From assembly GCA_943737045.1 (NCBI GenBank), contig CALSFV010000207.1, forward strand, positions 1,365,501-1,429,500: a DNA stretch of 64,000 nt. The letters are read 5' to 3'. This stretch comes from Parapristionchus giblindavisi (Eukaryota; Nematoda; Chromadorea; Rhabditida; Diplogasteridae). A program made the position numbers and the translations under genes. The notes below the pieces were generated by a model. It saw only the letters and a program-made list of their open reading frames with translations, searched no databases and had not been told where the DNA came from. Position 1 is the first letter of the stretch; each line of letters starts with the position of its first letter. Below, piece after piece: positions 1 through 10,799 of the stretch.

Positions 1-121
1 TTTGCTATATACAAAGTTATGAAACACGAATCACGCTGCTCAACTTCACAGTAGCTCTGCTCATCTTCTCATAAGCACAACAACTACAGTATCCCTCTCT
101 GCTAGGGTATCGCAAACTGAC

Positions 122-1871
122 CCTAGGTAGACCGGGGAAGATCTTCTCGACATCTTCCATAGAGTTGACCTCAGCAGCAGCGGGATCAGTCACATCAATG
201 GCGACCAGCTTCCAATCAGTCTCTCCATCATCGATGAGGGCAAGGCATCCAACTATCTTGACCTGAAATATGGAACAATCGATTGGTTTAGAATTATCAA
301 TTAGTTGAGATCTGTTGATTAGTATAGAAATTCTTTTTTTCATGAAACAAAGTCATAAAAAAGAACAAATAAACGAGGCGAAATAGTGTGTAAAACGAGG
401 AGTTTTCTCTACTTTGATTTCTATCAACTTTTGAACAGAACATAATCAATGAATAAATCAAATCAATATTCAAGCTCCGCCCCTTTAATACATACATCCC
501 CAATACCGTACCTGCACGACAGCTCCCCTCTTCTGGACAACCGAACCAATCTCGATGACATCAATGGGGTCGTTGTCTCCCTTGGCACCGGTATCGGGGT
601 CGGTGTGCTGGTCGTTCTCCCAAGTCTGAAAAGAATGTACCGTACACTACAGTAACCCAAAATTTCAATCTACAGTAACCCTAGATGGCAAGCTACAGTA
701 TCCTATCACCTACTATGAATAATGCGATGATACAACACCCATCCCAAAATACGATAACCTATTATCTACTATGGATAATGTGATGATGCCATAACCCATC
801 TCAAAAGTACCGTAACCAGTATTGCAGAATACCGTATACCTGAGGAAGAGCTCCATAGTTCCAGATGTATCCGTGGTGGGGGAAGATGTTGTGAACGAAG
901 CGAGGAACTCCCTTCTTCTCGTCCTGCTTGATGGGAGACAGAGGCTCCTTCGTGGCCATCTGGAGTATTATACTCGTAGATCAATCAATAATCAATCGAT
1001 ATTCAATGAATAATCAATCGATAATCGATCAATAATCAATCGATAATCAATCAATAATCAATCAATACCGTACCTCCATCTTGGCATTGCTCCAGCGAGG
1101 AATCTCAACAATCATGTTGAAGATCTTCTTCGACTCGTCAGCGTAGAGTGGGATGTCGTGCCATGGGGAGACGTAGCCCTCGGGTCCCTCTGAAAATCAT
1201 TATCATCATTCATCATTGAAATCATTGAAATTTAGAATTTCGAAATTTATTTAGTCACTCTGAAAGTAACATTTTATGACGTCATTGTGGATTGTATACT
1301 TGTAAAAATATATATTCAAATAGCCATTTTTTATACATTTTCAGATGGTTTGTCTTATCAGCATCATGTGAGTGTCATGCTTATCATTCTCTTATCAAAC
1401 CAAATGGCCAGCTAACCTAGACCATTACGACACCAAAAGTACAACCATTTCTTCTCACATAACATTGAAACAATGATCACATTTCATCTAAAGAATCATC
1501 TCATTCCGAATCAATCAATAACTGGCAATAAGGAAATCAATCAATAGCATTGTAACTACCAAGACAAAAATTACAACAACAAAAAACATAGATTACCGTG
1601 ATTTGGCCAGATCATTGAATCAATCGATATCAAGATAATCGATAATCAACTCACTAATGTAGCAACGGTAGTCGAGGGTGTAGAGGGATCCGCGCTCCTC
1701 AACTTCGTACTTGGTCATTGCGCTGCCTCCAGACATGTCTGCAGTTGAGAGCGTCAATCAATCGATAATTGGGGAAGGTGATACCGTAATCCACACCGAT
1801 TACCGTATACTCACCAGATGAGTAGGGTCGCTGTTGCTGGTAGGCGAAGGCTTCGCTCGTCAGAGAACTGC

Positions 1872-1930
<59 letters not shown>

Positions 1931-2136
1931 TAATAATAATAAACGAATCAAAACTTAGAATTAATAGTAGAGAATCTAGTTATGGCACAAGCAACATATA
2001 GATAGAAAGACAGGCAATCAACAATGTTAAATAATCAATAATCAATAATACTGTAGATTAGCAAAACACACTCTTGCGACGATATCGACATCACTCCTAG
2101 CACCGACAGTGCGCTCATGCACGCGTCAACTAGCAT
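122..2136 (-). CDS. Inorganic pyrophosphatase (family I), C-terminus outside window
   Basis: Soluble PPase hydrolyses pyrophosphate to two phosphates in the cytosol or mitochondria and drives biosynthetic reactions forward. Seven exons join in phase: 2072-2136, 1815-1867, 1655-1738, 1074-1189, 840-959, 512-625 and 122-262. Recognisable blocks in order are [51 protein letters not shown], the signature [11 protein letters not shown] (metal-binding aspartates) and WKLVAIDV. The start at 2136 has an in-frame stop just upstream and gives a short N-terminal extension ([12 protein letters not shown]...), possibly a targeting sequence. The last visible codons read FPGLPR and end on a phase-0 donor at 121/122. 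The expected following segment is not found in bases 1-121, so the gene continues beyond the window. Introns carry (AAT)n and AATCAATCGATA repeats. Confidence 0.93.
1870..1927. repeat. (AAT)n microsatellite in pyrophosphatase intron 1
   Basis: About 19 AAT units sit directly beside the acceptor of pyrophosphatase exon 2. The same array type recurs in introns across the window. Confidence 0.9.
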
Positions 2137-2182
2137 TCTCAGGCAGAGTAGAGATCAAAGATCAAGGATCAAAGATCAAAGA

Positions 2183-2273
2183 TCAGCCGGGATCAAAGGC
2201 AAACGGATGACGCGAGTCCAGTATATCCGTGTTAATCACCGGATCGTAGATTAACGGTTCAAAGGGTACTGTA
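2183..2273 (-). CDS. Putative terminal exon of an unrecognised gene just upstream of the pyrophosphatase
   Basis: A possible acceptor (CTGTGCAG) is followed by 30 codons ending in TGA at 2183-2185. They read [16 protein letters not shown] and [10 protein letters not shown] in an otherwise repetitive stretch. The stop lies only about 46 bases before the pyrophosphatase ATG at 2136, on the same strand, which would suit an operon-like arrangement. The preceding exon must end in phase 2 and was not securely found. Seen: open frame, acceptor and stop. Inferred: that it is coding. No family is recognised. Confidence 0.35.
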
Positions 2274-2441
2274 CTGCACAGATACCGTACCAAGACCAGC
2301 GACAGCGACGGCTGGTGTAGAGTTGATGGACGACACTTTACAATTCAATTCCCCAGATCGGGGTGTGCTTATCTCGACCGAACCTGTCCTTTATACTATC
2401 ATTCTGATATCGACAATCCGGTCACATGCGCCCATTATCAA

Positions 2442-3982
<1,541 letters not shown>

Positions 3983-3983
3983 T

Positions 3984-4078
<95 letters not shown>
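3983..4078. repeat. (TA)n microsatellite, right of foldback element
   Basis: About 45 TA units continuing the array interrupted at 2548-3982. Confidence 0.95.
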
Positions 4079-4079
<1 letters not shown>

Positions 4080-4484
4080 CCACCATGCCACGACTAGGAC
4101 GACCAAGAGTTCATTTCGCGATCTGACAATCCAATGTCATACACACTCCCATCACTAACTAAAGGACCAGTTGATTTCGCGTCACACCCAACTACCAAAG
4201 TGAAACAAATCCCGAGTAACGGTAATATGACCTTTGAGCTTATAAAGACAATAAAAAACAAAAATGTTCATCACATCGCAATCAACAGAGAGCATGTGAA
4301 CGACACAGTCAGAGATCATAATCATAATCATCAACCATCATGCTCCCCCCCCCCCTCCGAGTTCAAATAGACAACGAGAGCCAGACATCAATGCGAACTG
4401 AATACAGGCACAAAACGACGACATACATTCGACTGCTCATAAAAATAGTATAGCTTCAAAGATCAAAGACCAAACATCCCTCAC

Positions 4485-4602
4485 AAGAATACTGTAGCCA
4501 GTGGCAGTGCCTGATGCATCATGGGCCAAGTCATGGAGATAGTCGACCGCCAAATCGATACAACTAGCGTCGGAATGAATGAGTGTGCATGAGAGCCTTT
4601 TG
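4485..4602 (-). CDS. Candidate internal exon, unrecognised protein
   Basis: Bounded by an acceptor (GCAATAAG) and a donor (GTGAGG), this gives 39 codons including SDASCIDLAVDYLHDLAHDA, a plausible amphipathic helix. Codon composition differs from the surrounding nonco ding A/T-rich sequence. Entry phase is 2 and exit phase 0. It could belong to the same minus-strand gene as the exons at 2183-2273 or 5845-5962, but phases do not connect them directly. The rest of 4,080-5,840 shows no convincing gene. Confidence 0.3.
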
Positions 4603-5550
4603 CTTATTGCAAGAGAAAAGGAGGAGCATTTGCATCAGACAATGTAGAGATGAGATAGCCCAATGGATTCATTCATTTTTTCCATGACTCAGAACGCCAC
4701 GTACTTGTTTACTGACGAGTTTACCCCTCTCGTCCTCTCTCTACTCTACTCACTCTCCCTCCCTCTCTCTATCTCCCTCTCTGAAAACGCTAGTGACGTG
4801 AACAAGAAGATAGAACACGACTAGGGAAGAGAGACCAAGATGAATAAATTCAGAGAAGTTGAAGAAGAGGCAAGAGAGAGAGACGGAGATAGAGAAGGAA
4901 AGATGACACGCAATCATAGAATATTGAATACAAGCAGAGGAATGAAAAGAGAGAAAGACTAGAGAACAGTCGAGCGCTAAATGCAAGGGGAAACAATACA
5001 ATAGGCTTGTTAAAGACATACCCCAAGATAATTTCAACCAATTCAAGATACAGATAAGATCAACCCTCGCATACCATCCGACCAAGTCCCCCATGCAAAT
5101 CTATATCAGTCAGACATATTTTTGATATTTTTGAAACCTTATCTCTCGTTACCATCATTTGTCTCGTTTCGTGCATACGCACGATGATAAAATATATAAT
5201 TTGAAATACTGCGCTCTGGTCACGCCATCTCGCAGACAAATACAGTGAGAGTGCACTGCCAGAGTGGACAGTTGGGGCGTACTTCGAAAAAATAAATATA
5301 GACACCATGGAATGCGTCAGTGAATCGAGAGATCAACAAATGACCAAACCGAAAGATCAATAAGTGACTACAATGTCCCGTCCACGTCAGTACAAACAAG
5401 AGAGTTCGACTACAATAATAGACTATTAATATTTCTTCTCAACGAAGGTCAAGCCCTCAAGAAATCATCTCTATCAAAATTCCAACAATCTTCAAAAGAA
5501 CGAGAAACAAGAAAGCAGCAGGCGAAAGTCCAGATTAGAGCACTAATTGC

Positions 5551-5840
5551 AAGAGCCGTGAAATAGGCCAAACTACATTAAACAATCCAAATGTGGCTCA
5601 AATCGTAAACCATTCCCAAGCGGCGCTACTGCAGAACACCAGAACAGTCCAAAGGGGGGAGGGTTTGGGCGAAAAATTGAATAAACACGAAGGAAAGAGC
5701 CTTTGCTAGACTTTTATACAATACTTTGGGGTTCTGGTCCGGCGCTCCAAAGTAGTTCCAAATCCGGATATAGCATCCATTGCAGGGCCGTGAAACCGAC
5801 AAAACTACATTAAACGATCCAAATGTGGCTCAAATCGTAA
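5551..5840. repeat. Direct duplication of a ~60-bp block
   Basis: GAGCCGTGAAATAGGCCAAA... at 5551-5610 is repeated with few changes at 5783-5840 (GGGCCGTGAAACCGACAAAA...). Both end in CCAAATGTGGCTCAAATCGTAAA. The second copy abuts the donor of the exon at 5845-5962, so an intron segment appears to have been duplicated. Confidence 0.7.
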
Positions 5841-5844
5841 ATAC

Positions 5845-5962
5845 CGTCGTACCAGCTGATCCGCATCTCCTTCTCGCGGTTCTCGCGGTCCCGAAGCGCC
5901 GCTGCCGTAGTCACCGGCGTCACGTCGTTGCGTCCGCACGCGCCACAGAACAACCACGCCAT
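5845..5962 (-). CDS. Candidate first exon, Cys-containing N-terminus
   Basis: An ATG at 5960-5962 opens MAWLFCGACGRNDVTPVTT, followed by a charged stretch (RDRENREKEMRISWYDG) up to a GTATTT donor in phase 1. GC-rich codon use contrasts with the flanks. The CGAC pair could be half of a zinc site or a lipidation site near the N-terminus, but neither can be shown. Downstream exons on the minus strand were not assigned with confidence. The frame is also open upstream of the ATG, so this may be an internal exon. No family recognised. Confidence 0.4.
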
Positions 5963-6459
5963 CTTCTCCAGCAGCAGTGTAGTCAACACGGTGGAGTACG
6001 GTACAGAGGAGTACGGTAGTTGACAGCAGGGATACGGTAGATGGAGACTTCGTCGTAGGACCAAGACGCACTTCGACAATGTACTAGTCGTCGACTATGA
6101 CCACTCTACACTACCACCACAATGGAGAAAGCGATCCAGCAATGCATGCAAATATGAATAGCAAATCTAATCTAATTTAGGCATATGCAAATGACACAAT
6201 GTGTCTAGCAGATTCAAAACATGACCAAATTCGATTAAACTATAATAATAACAATATTTGCAACGTCTTGTAAACACACGTAAACAAGCAAAAAACTGCC
6301 CATTACCCCGTACTTAGTATTGCAGCTGTGATCGCAACATCGAAACACTAAATGCTAGGACATACACGCAAATTAGCGCCCTCCACACAATTACAAGTAT
6401 TACTGCTGCTATATAAGTATAGGTATAGCCTAACTAAGCATAAGCATACATACGCGCGC

Positions 6460-6572
6460 CATAGGTCGAAAAGTATGTTACAAAGTACCAAGTCTGACCG
6501 CATTTTGAGCGCCAAAATTTGCAAAAAATCGAAAACCTTTTGAAAACCGATAACCTAGCTGTTCGACCTATG
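6460..6572. mobile_element. MITE family A copy (CATAGGTCGAA ends)
   Basis: Starts CATAGGTCGAAAAGTATG and ends AGCTGTTCGACCTATG. The interior carries the family blocks 'TGACCGCATTTTGAG' and 'GAAAACCGATAACCTAGC'. Other copies are at 8314, 26383, 26744, 29434, 43981 and 44941. Confidence 0.8.
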
Positions 6573-6799
6573 ACACACGCACGGTACCTCGTTGCCTCCC
6601 TAAACATCTTCGTGGTCGTTGCAGCAAGTGCAGCAGTGGGTGAGGTCGTCCGTGTCGTCGGATTAGCTCCTCCTCCTCCACTCTGGCCTGGCTCCACGCG
6701 ATCTCTTCGTCTGCCCTGAGGCGGTGGAGCCAGCTTGACCACGCCCCCTGCCTGCTTCTCGGTTGGAAAGCGCTCAAGCGACCCCGCCGGACCAACGAC

Positions 6800-7051
6800 C
6801 GTCGACGACGAGGATCTGCAGCACGCGGCGCCCATCCGCGTCGACTCCGGCGCCGCCAAGCACCGTCTCAGACCGCCGAGGTGACTTGAGGTCGAGGGAG
6901 CTCCCAGACGACTGATAGGGTATGAGGAATAGGTGCGCACTTGGGCGCCAGAGGCGGACAATGTACAGGGGTAACGAGTTGATGAGGGCTTGGAGAGGAG
7001 GAGGAGACGTCGCAGTAGCAGAGGGGCTGTCGTCGATGAAGGTGGTGGCAT
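6800..7051 (-). CDS. Candidate coding exon (possible ectodomain of membrane protein)
   Basis: From an acceptor ATCCCAG to a donor GTCGTT, an 84-codon frame includes LQALINSLPLYIVRLWRPSA and ends VDADGRRVLQILVVDG. It is GC-rich like real exons nearby. It lies downstream, on the same strand, of the transmembrane first exon at 10587-10798 and could be its extracellular part. The phases (2 leaving, 1 entering) do not match, so at least one exon between them would be missing. All three frames are open through part of this stretch, which lowers confidence. Confidence 0.35.
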
Positions 7052-7819
7052 CTGGGATAGAGAGAGGTAGACATCGACATAGGGATAGGGAGAGAGAGAT
7101 AGGGTGGGGATAGGCAGAGATACTGCACGCATCTCTGACCGTCTCTTCTACACAGTCGCCACTCTCACTCACCCTCTCCTCTCAGTATTGCATACCAGTT
7201 ATGATAAAACCATACATTATCGAGATGAGAAGGCACAGAGAGTCATGTATACTTACTTATTTATGTGACAAAAAGTCATTCTGCAAAACCCATAGCGTGC
7301 TACATACGTATACGTAGCGCTATAAACACCAGGAAGCACACTTATTAATAAAATAAAGTTCACATCTTGCCATTTCAACTTTAATGTGCACGCAAACTTA
7401 TAAATGTACATTATATCCTATTCATTTATACGCAACTTCGATGACAAGGTGATTTTAGTCTGTCAGCATCCTACACCGATCGATAATCTGCTTTTATCGA
7501 TTCAAGTCCCGCGAAAATTACTCCATGAATCCTGTCAAGCGTGTGACTCTCGTATGGATATAGAGAGGGGATAGGACTTCTTCGCTCTCTCTCTCATATA
7601 GGGAGAAATGAGGGAATGCTTAAAGGCCTCCTAAATATGTAAGCCAAAAAAGGAAGACTCGCTCCCTCTCAATGTGCGCCCCAGGGTCGCTATGGAAACG
7701 TTCACATCGATGATAAAGCTAGAAAAAAAGTATGCGCATTTTAATGAGCTAGCCCGTATTACTGCTTCTGTCCGATATTTATAGATGGATATGGATACGA
7801 TAGGGACACTGCTACCGAT

Positions 7820-7950
7820 ATCTAGATATGATATCTAGATAGCTAGATAGCTAGATATCTAGATATGATATCTAGATAGCTAGATAGCTAGATAGATATA
7901 TATCTAGATATAGATGGATGTGGATATGGATACCGATATGGATATGGATA
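7820..7950. repeat. GATATCTAGATAGCTA minisatellite
   Basis: Tandem permutations of GATATCTAGATA/GCTAGATA followed by GATATGGATACC-like units. The flanks 7,200-8,300 show no gene. Confidence 0.85.
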
Positions 7951-8313
7951 ACTAGGAAGTGCGCCTGTCAAGTCAAGAGCAACGACGCATTAGACAGTGT
8001 GATCATCCCGTGCATGCTAACAATTTTTAAACAGCTAAAATATCCTCAATTCGGCCAAGAATCCATTTCAATCAACATGACAAAGCAGAAACGGATAGAT
8101 TTCAGTCCAAAGTACGGACTTCAGAGCGTACTGAATCTCACAGCAACAAAAATGTGCTAATCAGCGCCTTCACGCCAGGAGCTACAAGACCTTTCAGCAC
8201 AAATACTACAGCACAAATTTCCATGTAATATGTTCATATATCGACTGTGGATAATAAGCATGCTTCGCTTTGGCTATTAAAAGACTATAGGTATATGTGG
8301 TATTAGTTGACTC

Positions 8314-8517
8314 CATAGGTCGAATAGCTAGGTTATCGGTTTACAAAATGCGGTCAGGCTTTTCTATTTTTGGCAAATTTGGCTCAAAATGCGGTCAGGT
8401 TTTTCGATTCTTGTGAAATTTTGGCACAAAATGCGGTCAGGTTTTTCGATTTTTTGGGGAATTTTGGCTCAAAATGCGGTCAGGCTTGGTACTTTGTAAC
8501 ATACTTTTCGACCTATG
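8314..8517. mobile_element. MITE family A, full copy with 8-bp target duplication
   Basis: CATAGGTCGAATAGCTAGG ... ACATACTTTTCGACCTATG. The interior has three tandem 'AAAATGCGGTCAGG' blocks. The flanks are GTTGACTC (8306-8313) and GTTGACTC (8518-8525), a perfect 8-bp target-site duplication typical of hAT transposition. Confidence 0.9.
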
Positions 8518-9074
8518 GTTGACTCAACTACTACTATACAGAATTGCAAACGTTACCACAATCCTCTAATCTACCAATCACGCAGTGCAAAATCAACAGG
8601 TTGAAAAAAAAGACAAGAGATGCCTGCCAGACCACGAATAGTACCGACTAATTGTAGCTATACGGATATTAGGATATACGGATAAAGGGGGCACTTTTTC
8701 GGATCTGAACCGTGGAATGAGAACCGACTGGATGAAAACCATTTGCGAATTAGAAACAAGCGTTAATGAACAGAGGTGGGCGCGTGAAAACGAATTATTT
8801 TTGCGCACAGCCTTGCCTTCCCTCGCGGGGCCTTGCACATAGCCTTCCTTACAAGGGAACTACCCCAGCTTGCTTTTTTCAAACTGTATGAAATTTTGCA
8901 TAGGCATAGCTGAACATGTTATAAGATCAGGTGTGAAATCTAGAAATTCTGGCACGCAATAGCCGAGCCAGAAAATTGGTCCAAAGTTTTGACCCAGGCG
9001 CAGTTAAGTTTCACACGCTCTGTGTCAAAACGATTTTACGATTCATGGTCTGTTCCCTGAAGGTAAAGAACAAG

Positions 9075-9150
9075 TGGATCGGTGGTGTAGTGGCGCAGTG
9101 TCTTCGGTTACTTGGCAATAGTAGTGTGTTCGATGCCGCTATGCTGCTGC
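9075..9150 (+). repeat. tRNA-like block in left arm of foldback element
   Basis: GGTGGTGTAGTGGCGCAGTG resembles a D-arm/A-box, and GTTCGATGCC resembles a T-arm/B-box, about 45 bases apart. The inverted copy is at about 9945-10020, where the B-box reads GGGTTCGATGCC. The acceptor stem does not pair, so this is tRNA-derived sequence rather than a functional tRNA gene. Confidence 0.5.
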
Positions 9151-9514
9151 ATTTTTTTGCATTTTTTTCAGAGATCGATAAAAATTAAATAAATGTTTAT
9201 TCAATAGTAAAATTTTAATAATAAAGTATTCTCTTGACCAATCTAAATTTCATATTGCGTATTTATCGTTTGTAACTTGATAATGATCGGACATGGTGGT
9301 AGCACATTTAATGTAATTTATCATCACAACAGAACATTACGATATTACAATAAGAACAGAACAGAACATTACAATATTGTAGATGAATAGGGAGAAACTT
9401 GGAGTTCAAATATGAAAGATCAATGATCAACTCGATGTTTAAAACAGAGATTCGAAAAAAGAAAAAAATAATCGAATAAAACAAGGTAAAAGACGAAAGA
9501 TCAAAGATCAACAT

Positions 9515-9698
9515 ACCTCTTTCTTTGATACTTTGACCCTTCCAAAGTACATTTCATCATCAGCATTCCAGTCAGGATCCGCTTCCTCGTCTTCATCCCT
9601 TAACAGATCAGACTCCGATTCAACGTCCAACTCTCCTTCTTCACCACTCCGAAGAATATTGATTAGTTCTTGAGCGACTTTTGACTGGCAGCGATGTG
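9515..9698 (-). CDS. Acidic exon captured inside a foldback element
   Basis: From a plausible acceptor (CCCCTCAG) to a good donor (GTATGT), the frame gives KVAQELINILRSGEEGELD followed by a very acidic run (SESDLLRDEDEEADPDWN) and ends KVSKKE. It lies in the unique centre between the two arms at 8852-10235. Biased composition and splice-like borders suggest an exon acquired from a host gene or the remnant of an element-encoded protein. No parent gene is recognised in this window. Confidence 0.45.
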
Positions 9699-10439
9699 TC
9701 CTGAGGGGTCCCAAAGACTTGAATCAGTCGACCAATGACTCTGTCGGAAGAAAACATTGGGAATAAACGACACGGAATGACAAAAAAAGTGATTATCGCC
9801 GTACAAAATAGGTTGTGGTAGATCAATTGATCGAATACACATTGGGAATAGACAATTGTTTAATTGAAAACAAGTATGAATTTCATGAAATCAAAGAATC
9901 AACTATTTATCGATCTCTGAAAAAAATGCAAAAAATGCAGCAGCATAGCGGCATCGAACCCACTACTATTGCCAAGTAACCGAAGACACTTCGCCACTAC
10001 ACCACCGATCCACTTGTTCTTGCCCTTCAGGGAACAGACCATGAATCGTAAAATCGTTTTGACACAGAGCGTGTGAAACTTAACTGCGCCTGGGTCAAAA
10101 CTTTGGACCAATTTTCTGGCTCGGCTATTACGTGCCAGAATTTCTAGATTTCACACCTGATCTTATAATATGTTCAGCTATGCCTATGCAAAATTTCATA
10201 CAGTTTGAAAAAAGCAAGCTGGGGTAGTTCCCTTGTTAGCAAAAATTGGAAAAATTCCAGTCAAATCTGCCAAAAATGGTCATGCGCACAGCCATGCCTT
10301 ACGATTCCCCGGTTTGCGCACTGCCTTTCCCCCAGAGTGCCCACCTATGGTTAATGAACAGACAAACCGCGAAAGTAATTTTCATCCGGTCGATTCTCCG
10401 TCCATGGTTCTCATATTATTGTTAGTGCTATATGCCGAC

Positions 10440-10614
10440 TGACCCTTTCGAGTAGCTCAGCGTGAGAAAGAATGGTAGGAATTGCAATTGAATAGAGAAT
10501 TGTAATTGTGAGGTTCGTAGGGATAAGGAATCCCTTATTAAGGATATTAGGATATACATGGATATACGGACAGTGCCCGGACTGACCCTTTCGAGTAGCT
10601 CAGCGTGAGAAAGA
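10440..10614. repeat. 35-bp direct repeat overlapping an exon end
   Basis: GACTGACCCTTTCGAGTAGC...GAGAAAGA occurs at 10439-10473 and again at 10580-10614. The second copy contains the donor and last codons of the exon at 10587-10798, so the exon's 3' end has been duplicated into its own intron. Confidence 0.8.
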
Positions 10615-10798
10615 TGACCAGTGTGGAAATGAGCGAGACGGCGAGCAGGAAGGCGCAGAGGGCCGCGACGAGAAGGGAGCCACGCGGTTGACCACGACGG
10701 CGACGACGCGATGCCGACCACGGAATCTGGCGAACGAACGCGAGTGTGCTCGGGTCGTAGATGAGGTAGGGACCGCGGATGAGCGCGGTTGTGCCCAT
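10587..10798 (-). CDS. First exon of a type-II membrane protein
   Basis: The ATG at 10796-10798 opens 70 codons: a polar N-terminus (MGTTALIRGPYLIYDPSTLA), a basic cluster (SASRRRRRGQPRG) and one hydrophobic span of about 23 residues (LLVAALCAFLLAVSLISTLV). It ends LSYSKG at a GTCAGT donor in phase 2. Positive charge before the span and no signal peptide predict the N-terminus inside and the rest outside. Later exons should lie at lower coordinates, beyond the MITE/foldback insertion at 8773-10349; the exon at 6800-7051 is a candidate. No family recognised. Confidence 0.6.
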
Positions 10799-10799
10799 G

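Larger units (their letters stand above)
8852..10235. mobile_element. 1.38-kb foldback element, PIF/Harbinger-like TTA duplication, carries captured exon
   Basis: The ends are CAAGGGAACTACCCCAGCTT and AAGCTGGGGTAGTTCCCTTG, flanked by TTA on both sides (8849-8851 and 10236-10238). The arms are inverted copies of about 340 bases (to about 9190 and from about 9899). Each arm contains a tRNA-like A-box/B-box block. Between the arms lies an acidic coding stretch (9515-9698). A 3-bp TTA duplication is the PIF/Harbinger preference; no transposase is visible. Confidence 0.8.
8773..10349. mobile_element. MITE family B copy, split by a foldback element
   Basis: The left piece (GAGGTGGGCGCGTGAAAACG... 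to 8848) and the right piece (10239-10349, ending GTGCCCACCTATG) together make one family-B element, compared with intact copies at 18427 and 36965. The element at 8852-10235 sits between them. GTTAATGAACAGA flanks the whole on both sides. Confidence 0.8.

Noticed and set aside
17..121. Continuation of pyrophosphatase as ...[13 protein letters not shown]
   Set aside because: The family continues with a conserved TVEWFK-like segment after FPG. This reading diverges and stops at once, so it is more likely intron, with the true exon beyond the window.
4750..5094. 114-codon hydrophobic open frame
   Set aside because: Derived from a purine/pyrimidine-biased GAGAGA tract; no coding signature or splice sites.
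6580..6760. Cys-rich C-terminal-looking frame (THCCTCCNDHEDV) on the minus strand
   Set aside because: A stop lies just upstream in that frame and no acceptor lies between, so it cannot be joined to the neighbouring exon; probably chance in a CTGCTGCAC-rich stretch.
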